Virus record (IMG/VR): IMGVR_UViG_3300021131_000052 | Span: 1 to 22,688 of that record | Source of the DNA: a virus | Length of the DNA: 22,688 bases | Reading direction: 5' to 3' (one strand) | Shown: positions 15,453 through 22,688 of the stretch, in pieces | Numbering within the stretch: position 1 is the stretch's first letter | How the letters are laid out: every line of letters begins with the position of its first letter | The notes under the pieces: generated by a model | The model's input: the letters and a program-made list of their open reading frames with translations, nothing else | What the model was told of the DNA's origin: nothing | The model's database searches: none | Translations under genes and position numbers: made by a program

Positions 15453-16921
15453 TGGCTGATTTTGGCTTTGTCGGCCCCTCTTATGAAGCGGCCTCCATCT
15501 ACCAAGAAGCACAAGAGTGCATTAATTTCTATCCAGAGATTGATCCTCTAAAGCCTCCTGGCAGTAGAGGTGTAGTTGCTTTATATCCAACACCAGGCTT
15601 AACTAGCATATTACAACTCAATAATGCTCCAGTTAGAGGTATGAGGACTCTTTCTGGTGGTAAATATTTAATTGTGGTTGTAGGTAACATTGTTTATTCT
15701 GTTACATATTCAAATGGTTATGTTTCAATTCAAATAGGAACATTAACAACTTCAACTGGATATGTTTCTATAACAGACAATATTATGAGCAATACAGGCT
15801 TAAATGCTTACATTGTTGATGGTGTTAATAGGTATTATTGGGTTGCATCTACAAATTTATTTAATACTTTGCCAAGCACAGATGGGCCGTGGCAAGGAGC
15901 TAATGTTTGTGATGTTGTAGATAATTACATTATTTATAATCAGCCTGGGACACAACTTTGGGCGGCCACAGACCTTGGTTTAGTCACATCTACTAATGCT
16001 TATTATGGCTCTAAAGATGGTGCTCCTGATCCACTTGTTTCACTTATTGTTGACCATAGGCAAGTATTTTTGCTTGGAGAATTTACAGCAGAAATGTGGA
16101 CTGATGTTGGAAATGTAATTCCTGGCATTATTAGTTTTCCATTCCAAAGAGTTACTGGAACATCTGTACAACATGGCATTGCCGCGCCTTTCTCAGTTGC
16201 CAGATTTGGTGAACAATTTGCTTTTGTAAGCCAAGACTATAGAGGTCAAAACATCATTGGAGTCATGCAAGGATATTCTTTCAAAAGAATCAGTACCCAT
16301 GCTGTAGAACAGACCTTAATGAACCAATACATAGCTGATGCAGTTGCATATACTTATCAGCTAGATGGTCATGAATTTTATGTAGTCACATTTCCAACTA
16401 TTAATATTACTTGGGTCTTTGATCTGGCATCTGAAATGTGGCATAAATGGTTATCTTGGAATGGACAACAATTTAACAGACATAGATCAAATTGTGGAGC
16501 TATTTTTAATAATGTATATCTTGTTGGAGACTATCAAAATGGTCAAATCTACCAACTAGACAATGCTGTATATACAGAAGCAGGAAATACCATTAGAAGG
16601 CTTAGAAGATGTCCACATTTGGTAACTGATTTGCAAAGGCAATATTTTGCTGAATTACAAATACAGTTCCAGCCTGGAGTTGGACTAGAAAATGGTCAAG
16701 GTCAAAATCCACAAGCTATGCTTAGATGGTCAAATGATGGTGGTTCTACTTATTCTAATGAACATTGGTGCACAATTGGAGCTGTAGGAAAGTACAAAAA
16801 CAGGGCAATTTGGAGAAGATTAGGACAAGCTAGGGACAGAATTTATGAGGTTAGTATTAGTGATCCAGTAAAAGCTGTAATTGTTTCTGCCAATTTGAAA
16901 GCAGAGGGTGGTGAAAACTAA
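15452..16921 (+). CDS. Packaged DNA stabilisation/tail hub protein, P22 gp10-like
   Basis: The protein has 489 residues, close to the 472 of P22 gp10. The N-terminus contains CINFYPEIDPLKPPGSRGVV and LYPTPGL, hallmarks of the family. Repeated beta-propeller-like strands follow (GKYLIVVVGNIVYSV, then RQVFLLGEFTAEMWTDVGN, and FAFVSQDYRGQNIIGVMQGY). It ends in IWRRLGQARDRIYEVSISDP, another typical segment. It forms the hexameric tail hub that holds DNA in and attaches fibres. It starts in a TAATG overlap with the gp4-like gene and ends in one with the next gene, indicating coupled, stoichiometric translation. Confidence 0.93.
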   Translation: MADFGFVGPSYEAASIYQEAQECINFYPEIDPLKPPGSRGVVALYPTPGLTSILQLNNAPVRGMRTLSGGKYLIVVVGNIVYSVTYSNGYVSIQIGTLTTSTGYVSITDNIMSNTGLNAYIVDGVNRYYWVASTNLFNTLPSTDGPWQGANVCDVVDNYIIYNQPGTQLWAATDLGLVTSTNAYYGSKDGAPDPLVSLIVDHRQVFLLGEFTAEMWTDVGNVIPGIISFPFQRVTGTSVQHGIAAPFSVARFGEQFAFVSQDYRGQNIIGVMQGYSFKRISTHAVEQTLMNQYIADAVAYTYQLDGHEFYVVTFPTINITWVFDLASEMWHKWLSWNGQQFNRHRSNCGAIFNNVYLVGDYQNGQIYQLDNAVYTEAGNTIRRLRRCPHLVTDLQRQYFAELQIQFQPGVGLENGQGQNPQAMLRWSNDGGSTYSNEHWCTIGAVGKYKNRAIWRRLGQARDRIYEVSISDPVKAVIVSANLKAEGGEN

Positions 16922-17166
16922 TGGCTACTTCAAGTTCTAATGGAAATATACTCTGGCCGAGAGTCCCCTTTCTAGACCCTACTTCTCAACAACCAGCTTT
17001 GCCTTGGCTTTTGTGGCTACAAAGCCCTAATTTTGTGAGCATGAAAACTGGACAACAAACCATCCAAGGTAATCAAGAAATTACTGGAAATTCAGTAATT
17101 GATGGAAATGAAATTGTAAAAGGCACACTAACAGCTCTTGGTGGTATTTCAGGGGGTACATTTTGA
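16921..17166 (+). CDS. Short virion protein ending in GGISGGTF, tail needle position
   Basis: The protein has 81 residues and occupies the position where P22 encodes tail needle gp26. It does not show a long trimeric coiled coil. The N-terminal half is Pro/Trp-rich (ILWPRVPFLDPT, LPWLLWLQSPNF). The C-terminal half consists of short beta repeats (QTIQGNQEITGNSVIDGNEI), a hexapeptide-like or fibre-like pattern. The last residues share GGxxGGTF with the protein at 11058. It could be a reduced tail tip or a fibre adaptor bound to gp10. Translation is coupled on both sides by overlapping start and stop codons. Confidence 0.6.
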   Translation: MATSSSNGNILWPRVPFLDPTSQQPALPWLLWLQSPNFVSMKTGQQTIQGNQEITGNSVIDGNEIVKGTLTALGGISGGTF

Positions 17167-17513
17167 ATTTAGCTGATATTTTGAAAGCCAATGAAGGTTT
17201 GATGGAGTTTGATCCTCAAATTGTTCACCATTTTTCTGATGGTTTGTATGCAAAACAGTTTGTATTGCCAAAAGACCATTTTATTGTCCAACATGCACAT
17301 AAATATAGCCATTTGAGTCTTTTGGCTAAGGGAAAAGTGATAGTAAGGACTGACACTACAGAAGAAATGTATAGTGCTCCTTACTGTTTTGAAATAAAAT
17401 CAGGGATAAACCATTCTATTCAGTCCTTAGAGGATTGTGTATGGTTTTGTATTCATGCAACAGATGAAAAAGACCCATCCAAAGTGGATGAAGTCTTAAT
17501 TCAAAGGAGTTAA
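17163..17513 (+). CDS. Cupin-like protein
   Basis: The protein has 116 residues from a TTG start that overlaps the previous TGA, with AGGGGG (17151-17156) as a strong ribosome binding site six bases upstream. The pattern fits a single cupin domain: HFIVQHAHKYSHLSLLAKGK carries the motif-1-like His residues (QHAHKYSH) and a turn followed by a strand. SAPYCFEIKSGINHSIQSLE then gives the second motif with its His, and CVWFCIHATDEKD is the last strand. Cupins of this kind occur as small genes in phage structural operons. Whether this one binds metal, acts as an enzyme or is structural cannot be told. Confidence 0.75.
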   Translation: MNLADILKANEGLMEFDPQIVHHFSDGLYAKQFVLPKDHFIVQHAHKYSHLSLLAKGKVIVRTDTTEEMYSAPYCFEIKSGINHSIQSLEDCVWFCIHATDEKDPSKVDEVLIQRS

Positions 17514-17515
17514 AA

Positions 17516-18286
17516 ATGCCTATAGGACTTGGAGCAGGATTAGCAATTGCAGGAGGATTGGGACTTATAGGGTCTATGAATCAAGCAAGTGCGGCAAAAG
17601 ATGCGGCTAACACACAAGCAAATGCATCCCTTGCAGGGCAACAACAGTTGCAACAGAATTACCAAAATCTGTCTCCTCAATTTAATCCTTATTTACAAAC
17701 TGGAGCACAAGGACTTTCTCAATTACAGTCTCAATTGCCTAGTTTGACTCAAAGTTTTGGTCCGGCACAACTCCAAAGCAATTTAGCACCTAATTATCAA
17801 TTTATGCTTAACCAAGGTTTGGGTGCTCAAAACCAAGCTCTAAATGCTGGAGGTGGTGGTAGTAACATAGGAATTGCAGGCACTAAGTTTGCAGAGGATT
17901 ATGCATCTAATGCATATCAGCAGGCTTTTAATAATTATCAAGCACAGCAGTCTAATATTTATAACAAACTAGCAAATATTGCAGGAATAGGACAACAAAG
18001 CCTGGCTAATCTTTCAAACTTATCTACTGGAAATGCTACAAACATATCTAACTTGGGTGTAGGAGCGGCCAATGCACAAGCAGCGGGTCAAGTGGGAAGT
18101 GCCAGTGCCATTGCTAGTGGTCTTAATAGTGTAGGTTCTAATTTGGCTTTATCATCTTTGTTGAACCCAGCTAATCAGGCTGGAGCTAATGGTGTAACTT
18201 CAACTAACATGACAGGATTCCAAACACCTTATCAAGCACCAAGTTATCAAGTAACAGCACCATCACCATATAACCCAACTTATTAA
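17516..18286 (+). CDS. Putative DNA ejection protein (P22 gp7-like position)
   Basis: The protein has 256 residues, very rich in Gln, Ala, Asn, Gly and Leu. The N-terminus (GLGAGLAIAGGLGLIGSMNQ) is a glycine-zipper-like hydrophobic segment. Helical Gln/Ala repeats follow, with a Gly-rich linker (NAGGGGSNIGIAG) and a C-terminal segment rich in Asn/Ser (LANLSNLSTGNATNISNLGV). P22-like phages have three ejection proteins (gp7, gp20, gp16) in this position, and the first is usually small and Ala/Gln-rich. The membrane-active N-terminus fits a role in crossing the cell envelope. Two bases separate it from the cupin gene. Assignment is by position and composition. Confidence 0.65.
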   Translation: MPIGLGAGLAIAGGLGLIGSMNQASAAKDAANTQANASLAGQQQLQQNYQNLSPQFNPYLQTGAQGLSQLQSQLPSLTQSFGPAQLQSNLAPNYQFMLNQGLGAQNQALNAGGGGSNIGIAGTKFAEDYASNAYQQAFNNYQAQQSNIYNKLANIAGIGQQSLANLSNLSTGNATNISNLGVGAANAQAAGQVGSASAIASGLNSVGSNLALSSLLNPANQAGANGVTSTNMTGFQTPYQAPSYQVTAPSPYNPTY

Positions 18287-18294
18287 GGATAAAT

Positions 18295-19797
18295 ATGGGT
18301 ATCCAATCCTTTTCAATAGCAACACCAACTCCTGTTCAAACAATTCCTGTACAGGGGAATTCAATTGCACAGATGGTAAATGCGGCAAATGGCATCCAAC
18401 AATATCAACAAGCTCAACAATTAAATCCATTACAGCTCAAACAAGCTCAAATGGCTATTGAGCAAGCACAGCAAATTAATCCACTAGCTGTTCAAGAAGC
18501 TGAAGCAAAATTAGAAACTGCTCAAACTGGAGCACAACAATCAAAACAAAATTATCTTGTTTCTGGTGAAGATTATGCAAGAAAAATGATTAATGCTTTA
18601 CCTCCAATTGATGATTATGTAGATAAAAATGGTGAAGTAAATCAAAAAGCCTTAACTAGGTCTTTAGATATTGTCAGAAAAGGTACTGAAGCTGTAGGTC
18701 TGCCAAAACATCCATCTAATTTGCTTGGTCAGTTAGAAGATGCAGTAACCAAAAAAGATTATGATAGATATGAGGAATTAAGGAATAGAGTTGCAAAAAG
18801 TTCTGCATCAACATCTGAGCAGTTTGCAGCTAAATTTCCTGCTGTTCAATTTCAAGGTTTGGGTAATGTTAATCAAGCAGTTACTACAGGTAATCCTAAT
18901 ATTGCTGAAACTGCACCAGGTACTAAAATTGGAGCTGGTTTACCAATTGGTCCAAGTCCAATGCAACCAGGTGTGACAACTGTAAATGGTATTATTGGAC
19001 AGTATGATTCAACTGGTAAATTTGTGCCATTTAATGTACAGCCTAATCAACAACTTGGCAATCTTTCTATGCCAGGCATGGTGCAAACTCCTGCTCCATC
19101 TGCAGTTGGGCAAAATAAAATGCCATCAATTGTAAAAATTGACAATTTTTCTGCTCCTGGTCAACAAAATACTCAAGAAGTTGCTAGATATAATGCAGGG
19201 CAAGCTGATTTTAATGCTGCAAATGAACGTGCAACACTTGCACAAGATAGTGCTTTAACTGCACAAAATATTAAAAAGAATCTATCTGCTGCAGCTGGTA
19301 GTACTCCAGGCAGGGTTTTAAGATCAATTGGTCAAACTGTAATTGGTGATCCACAACTAGATATTTTAGTCAAGAGTTTGGCAGATCAACAATTAAGACA
19401 ATCTCAATTAATGGGGTTAAAAAATCAAGCTGCAGAAGCAGATCAAAGGACTGCAGGAGGTAGTTCTGAAATAACTGCAGAAGCATTGGCTCATATTGTT
19501 GAAAGAGCTGAAGCAACAAATTTAGCTGCCACAAAATACAATCAAGCATTATCAAAAATGCAGGAAAAATATGGCAAAGAAAGAACATATTTAAATAATG
19601 ATAATTTTAAAAATGCTTGGGCTAATTCTTACAATCCAATAGCTTTTATTATTCAAAATACCAATAGACAAAATATTCCACAAAAAGATAAAGACAAAAT
19701 TATTGATTACTACACACATGATATGAGTAGAGATCAATTAGATACATTGGCTAATAACATGAAGAATTTAAAACGCTTAGAGCGTGGAGATTTCTAA
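18295..19797 (+). CDS. Putative ejection/internal virion protein (P22 gp20-like position)
   Basis: The protein has 500 residues with a good ribosome binding site (AAGGAT 18285-18290). An N-terminal Gln-rich helical repeat (QLNPLQLKQAQMAIEQAQQI followed by a second NPLAVQEAEAK copy) leads to charged helices. A Pro/Gly/Gln-rich linker covers about residues 185-290. Helical segments then continue to the C-terminus. No signal peptide or catalytic motif is visible. Extended helices and low-complexity linkers fit proteins that unfold to pass through the tail. The overlap TAATG with the next gene suggests both are made in proportion. Function is inferred from order and composition. Confidence 0.6.
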   Translation: MGIQSFSIATPTPVQTIPVQGNSIAQMVNAANGIQQYQQAQQLNPLQLKQAQMAIEQAQQINPLAVQEAEAKLETAQTGAQQSKQNYLVSGEDYARKMINALPPIDDYVDKNGEVNQKALTRSLDIVRKGTEAVGLPKHPSNLLGQLEDAVTKKDYDRYEELRNRVAKSSASTSEQFAAKFPAVQFQGLGNVNQAVTTGNPNIAETAPGTKIGAGLPIGPSPMQPGVTTVNGIIGQYDSTGKFVPFNVQPNQQLGNLSMPGMVQTPAPSAVGQNKMPSIVKIDNFSAPGQQNTQEVARYNAGQADFNAANERATLAQDSALTAQNIKKNLSAAAGSTPGRVLRSIGQTVIGDPQLDILVKSLADQQLRQSQLMGLKNQAAEADQRTAGGSSEITAEALAHIVERAEATNLAATKYNQALSKMQEKYGKERTYLNNDNFKNAWANSYNPIAFIIQNTNRQNIPQKDKDKIIDYYTHDMSRDQLDTLANNMKNLKRLERGDF

Positions 19798-21782
19798 TGG
19801 CAAATGATGCTTATGAATTAGATCCAGATGTTGCAGTTATTCGCAAAAGAATGCCTGTCAATATTCCAAAGAGTGCAATGTATGGAAAAAATCCAGAATT
19901 GCAACCTGATGCTGTATATAGTTATGAAACAGACCCTGATATAACTTCAATATCAAACAGAAAAGTTACCCCTGCAGAAAAACCAGAGCCAGGTAGTTAT
20001 TTGCCACTTTTTTTAAAAGGAGCTGGAGAAGCTGCATTACATTCAATTGCTGGCATTGTTTCTGCTCCTGTTAGTGCTGCAGCAGGCATTTATGGAACTT
20101 TAACAAGTGGCAAGTATGGAACTCCTGAAGGTATAAAAGCAGGACAAGAAACTGCTAAAAGAGTCCAGCAAGCAATGCTTAATGCTGGTACACAACCTGA
20201 GACAGAAGAAGGCAAGTCTTATTTAGAAAGCCTACAACAAGCATTTGAGGCATCTAAAATTCCTCCTGTTGTTCCTGAAATTGGTGGGTTAACTGCTGAA
20301 ACTCAAATGGCAGGCAAAGGTGTACAAACAGCAAAGCAAGCATTAAATGCTCAATTTCAAAAGATTAGACCCAAAGTTACAATTGAAACTGTGCCAGGTT
20401 TAAGAAGTGCAGGAGCTGCAGCAACAGAAACTCCTGAAATGATCCAAGGTAATATCAATGCTGCCCTTGCAAATGCTTCTCCTGAGCTACAAGCACATAT
20501 AAATGCACAAGAACCAACAAATGTTAATGTGCCTGCTTTGGAAACAAGAGCTTTAGAAGAAAAACATGGTGTTAATTTAACTACAGGTCAAAGAAGTGGT
20601 GATACTTCTAAATATTCTGAAGAATGGAATAGAAGGGGAGAGACTGAAGATTTAACTAATCATTTTAAAGATCAACCTGTTCAACTTGCGAATGCATTTG
20701 AAAAAGCAAAAGTACGTCATGCCCCAGACATACCATCAACTGCAGATTCCTCTGAACTTGGTCAACATGAAATAAATGCTTTATCTGAAAAAGATGCAAT
20801 AAGAAAAGCAAATATATCTTCTGCATACAAAGCATTGCAAGATCAAAACAATGGACAATTTCCTATTGATATAGGAACTTTAGATGCTAATATAAAAAAT
20901 AGTTTATCTAAAAATCTTAAAACAAATCACTTATCAGATGCTGTAAGAAATGATTTAAAAGACTTTTATCAAAATCCTACATTTGAATCTTATGAGGCTT
21001 TAAGAACTAATTTAGCTAATGAAATGCGATCCAGTTCAAATGGAAATGCAAGAGGTGCAGCATATATTGTTAGACAAGAATTAGAAAACTTACCTGTATT
21101 TGGTGAAAATACTGGCACTCCAGAAGCTATACAATTAAAAGCATTAGCTGATAATGCAAGAAGTTTGGTCAAAGAACGATCTGATGTTATTAAAGCAAAT
21201 CCTGCTTACAAGGCTGCAATTAAAGAAGCAGCAGATTTAAATGAAACTTCTTCACAGGGTGAAAGTTTAAATGCTGCAAATTTTCATAAAAAGTATGTTG
21301 CAGGTGCTACTCCTGAAGCAATACGCAGAATGAGATCAGAAATTGATCCAGAGCATATTGCAAACCAAGCAATTACATTTGCTGAACTAGAACGTGCTAA
21401 AAATGCAATCACTAATCCAAATGCAACAAGTGTAAAGGCAAATAGTTTTGCTAATTTTATGCAAAAAGAAGCATCAAAATTGAAAGAATCTTTACCACCA
21501 GAAGCCATGAAAGATGTTATGGAAATTGGTTTATTGTCTAGCAAAATTGGTAAGCCTGAGGCTGGGACATTTAATTACTCTAACACTTATAGTAGTTTAA
21601 TTGGTGATTTAGCAAAACAAGGATTAGCTGGTGCTGCAGAAATGAAATTAGCAGGACTAACAAGTGGTGCATCAGTTCCAGTAGTAAGCCTTGGTAAAGC
21701 AATATTACAGAAAAGAACTAAAGATGCATTTGCAAAATCTGCAATTGATCCTAAAGGTGGATTAATTAAGGAAGAAAAATGA
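19797..21782 (+). CDS. Putative ejection/internal virion protein (P22 gp16-like position)
   Basis: The protein has 661 residues and is the longest and last of the three putative ejection proteins, as gp16 is in P22. The N-terminus is acidic with DPD/DPDI motifs and a KMP-type basic patch. Residues about 60-105 hold a Gly/Ala-rich amphipathic or membrane-active stretch (AGEAALHSIAGIVSAPVSAA). The remaining part is largely charged alpha-helix, and a Gly/Ala-rich segment returns near residues 600-640. No lytic transglycosylase motif is seen. It overlaps the next gene by ATGA. A few more CpG occur (about seven in 2 kb) than in the scaffold gene. The call is from position and general character. 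Confidence 0.6.
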   Translation: MANDAYELDPDVAVIRKRMPVNIPKSAMYGKNPELQPDAVYSYETDPDITSISNRKVTPAEKPEPGSYLPLFLKGAGEAALHSIAGIVSAPVSAAAGIYGTLTSGKYGTPEGIKAGQETAKRVQQAMLNAGTQPETEEGKSYLESLQQAFEASKIPPVVPEIGGLTAETQMAGKGVQTAKQALNAQFQKIRPKVTIETVPGLRSAGAAATETPEMIQGNINAALANASPELQAHINAQEPTNVNVPALETRALEEKHGVNLTTGQRSGDTSKYSEEWNRRGETEDLTNHFKDQPVQLANAFEKAKVRHAPDIPSTADSSELGQHEINALSEKDAIRKANISSAYKALQDQNNGQFPIDIGTLDANIKNSLSKNLKTNHLSDAVRNDLKDFYQNPTFESYEALRTNLANEMRSSSNGNARGAAYIVRQELENLPVFGENTGTPEAIQLKALADNARSLVKERSDVIKANPAYKAAIKEAADLNETSSQGESLNAANFHKKYVAGATPEAIRRMRSEIDPEHIANQAITFAELERAKNAITNPNATSVKANSFANFMQKEASKLKESLPPEAMKDVMEIGLLSSKIGKPEAGTFNYSNTYSSLIGDLAKQGLAGAAEMKLAGLTSGASVPVVSLGKAILQKRTKDAFAKSAIDPKGGLIKEEK

Positions 21783-22015
21783 GCACAGAATCACCAATTG
21801 ACCTTGTCAAGTATGGAGTACTTTGGCAAAAAGTAGAAGATTATGAGAAAAAGTTTGATTCTATGGAAAGAAAAATAGACAAACTTGAGTCATCTATTGA
21901 AAAACTTGTTTCTATGGCTGACAAGTCTAGGGGTGGGTTTTGGGTAGGCATGATGGTTGTTTCAGGACTATCTAGCTTTATTGGTTTCATTTCTCACTAT
22001 GTGAATTTGAAATAA
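21779..22015 (+). CDS. Small coiled-coil protein with C-terminal membrane segment, possibly holin-like
   Basis: The protein has 78 residues starting in an ATGA overlap. Residues about 15-48 form a charged coiled coil (KVEDYEKKFDSMERKIDKLE). Residues about 54-73 (WVGMMVVSGLSSFIGFISHY) form one transmembrane helix near the C-terminus. A coiled coil followed by a tail anchor is the layout of XhlA-type phage membrane proteins that work with holins. It sits between the ejection proteins and other membrane genes at the right edge, which supports a lysis or membrane role. Holin function is an inference. Confidence 0.6.
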   Translation: MSTESPIDLVKYGVLWQKVEDYEKKFDSMERKIDKLESSIEKLVSMADKSRGGFWVGMMVVSGLSSFIGFISHYVNLK

Positions 22016-22016
22016 C

Positions 22017-22508
22017 ATGCCTTTCATGCTTGCCATCTCTGCTGTGAGTGCCATCAAGCAAGGGGTGGCAATCTACAAAGATGCTAAAAATGTTGGAAAA
22101 GAAGTTTATGGCATTTATGCAGAGCTAAGTGAGGGAGTTGGTAATTTCTTTGATTATCAGGAAAATGCCCACAAAGAATTAAAAGAAAAAGAAAAAAATC
22201 CTCCAAAGGGAAAAAGCATAAAAGCACAAGCTCTTGAGAATGTCATCAAGAAAAAGCAACTCCAGCAGGCTGAGTATGATTTAAGGCAACTTTTGACTTA
22301 TGAAGCTCCTCCAGAACTGGGTGCTTTGTGGACAGATTTTCAAGAGGAAAGAGCAAGACTTGAGAAAGACAAGTCTAAGTATGAACAGGCTCAAAAAAAA
22401 AGGATGAGCAAGAGTCTTACAGAAAAAAAAGAAACAGAGAGAAATGGAATTTTAGAGTTGCAATATGTATTGCAATCTTGGTGGTCATCATCACAGTTGC
22501 AGGCTTGA
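22017..22508 (+). CDS. Coiled-coil protein that probably continues by -1 frameshift into a membrane anchor
   Basis: As read, the protein has 163 residues. The N-terminus is amphipathic (MPFMLAISAVSAIKQGVAIY). A Lys-rich linker (KEKEKNPPKGKSIKAQALEN) and long charged helices follow, with EAPPELGALWTDFQEERARL. At 22393-22401 there is a run of nine A. Past it the 0-frame gives a weakly convincing Ser/Gln tail. The -1 frame instead gives a basic stretch, a clear transmembrane helix and a soluble tail ending at 22657. Proteins in aquatic phages with this helix-basic-transmembrane layout are continuous, as I recall. A joined product would have 213 residues. Either ribosomal frameshifting or a one-base assembly error in the A run explains this. 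Confidence 0.6.
   Translation: MPFMLAISAVSAIKQGVAIYKDAKNVGKEVYGIYAELSEGVGNFFDYQENAHKELKEKEKNPPKGKSIKAQALENVIKKKQLQQAEYDLRQLLTYEAPPELGALWTDFQEERARLEKDKSKYEQAQKKRMSKSLTEKKETERNGILELQYVLQSWWSSSQLQA
22393..22401 (+). other. A9 run, candidate -1 slippery site
   Basis: The 0-frame codons are CAA AAA AAA AGG, so A-AAA-AAA forms a -1 slippery heptamer (22394-22400). Slipping leads into the frame encoding a transmembrane helix. No strong downstream pseudoknot or stem was found by eye. A homopolymer sequencing error is an equally good explanation. Confidence 0.5.
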
Positions 22509-22657
22509 TGTATTACATCCACTGGGATTATCAGAGAAGTAAAGTAGAGGAGCAATGGCATATTGAGTTTCAAAAGAAATTCAAGCCAAATAGCAAAGAA
22601 TATGAGTGTTATAAAATTTTTCAGGAAACAGGGTATTCACCAAGATACTGTAACTAG
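22508..22657 (+). CDS. Membrane-proximal tail, either the frameshifted end of the upstream protein or a 49-residue gene
   Basis: From ATG 22508, which overlaps the upstream TGA, this gives 49 residues (MYYIHWDYQRSKVEEQWHIE, ending SPRYCN). The same frame is open upstream to 22385 and encodes a basic stretch, then VAICIAILVVIITVAGL, an obvious transmembrane helix that ends at the ATG. There is no ATG within the upstream open part. A gene starting at 22508 would lack the membrane helix that the frame plainly preserves. I therefore think this is the C-terminal part of the 22017 protein, reached by -1 frameshift or through an uncorrected indel. The tail contains two Cys residues (ECYK, RYCN). Confidence 0.5.
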   Translation: MYYIHWDYQRSKVEEQWHIEFQKKFKPNSKEYECYKIFQETGYSPRYCN

Positions 22658-22665
22658 GAGTTAAT

Positions 22666-22688
22666 ATGGATTGGTTAAAAACTATTGC
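22666..22688 (+). CDS. Start of a further gene, possibly holin (cut by window)
   Basis: ATG 22666 follows a good ribosome binding site (AGGAG 22656-22660). Only MDWLKTI and part of the next codon are visible. That opening is common in small phage membrane proteins annotated as holins, and the position beside other membrane genes agrees. Seven residues cannot establish the function. Confidence 0.4.

Noticed and set aside
20030-20110. Signal peptide or lytic transglycosylase domain in the 661-residue protein
   Set aside because: The hydrophobic stretch is internal and Gly/Ala-rich, and no catalytic Glu context of transglycosylases was found.

Overview
The window is a contiguous late (virion structure and assembly) region of a tailed double-stranded DNA phage. 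All genes lie on the + strand and most abut or overlap by a few bases. The gene order matches a P22-like podovirus: small terminase, large terminase, portal, scaffold, coat, gp4-like tail accessory factor, gp10-like stabilisation protein, then a run of putative ejection proteins. Membrane-associated, probably lysis-related, genes begin at the right edge. Nothing in the window identifies the host. The base composition (AT-rich and almost free of CpG) and the fibre style resemble phages known from aquatic metagenomes, but that is an impression, not evidence.

Layout. 1-1495 holds the end of the small terminase and the large terminase. 1497-4595 holds portal and scaffold. 4626-6115 is the major coat protein gene, split by a 245-nt ORF-less group I intron (4952-5196). 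6142-6588 is a small structural protein followed by a rho-independent terminator (6610-6643). 6679-14472 is a large adsorption cassette: four small Thr/Ser-rich proteins, a 1017-residue modular fibre with YadA-like repeats, an S74-chaperone fibre and a beta-helix tailspike. 14475-16921 holds gp4-like and gp10-like tail hub proteins. 16921-17513 holds a short fibre-like protein and a cupin-like protein. 17516-21782 holds three putative ejection proteins. 21779-22688 holds a coiled-coil/membrane protein, a protein apparently split by a frameshift at an A9 run, and the first codons of a further gene.

How the genes work together. The terminase packages DNA through the portal into a shell of coat protein built on the scaffold. 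The gp4- and gp10-like proteins close the portal and build the short tail hub. The fibres and tailspike recognise the cell surface. The Gln/Ala-rich proteins probably leave the virion with the DNA.

Most notable are: (1) the group I intron, whose P1, P2, P3, P7, P8, P9 and P10 pairings can all be drawn and whose removal restores an intact P22-like coat protein of 414 residues; (2) extreme CpG depletion, with no CpG in about 1.5 kb across the scaffold gene, broken by sharp CpG-containing islands over the coat gene plus intron and over the receptor-binding end of the large fibre; (3) a probable -1 frameshift, programmed or an assembly error, near the right edge that would join a coiled-coil protein to its membrane anchor. 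All assignments were made by eye, without database searches.
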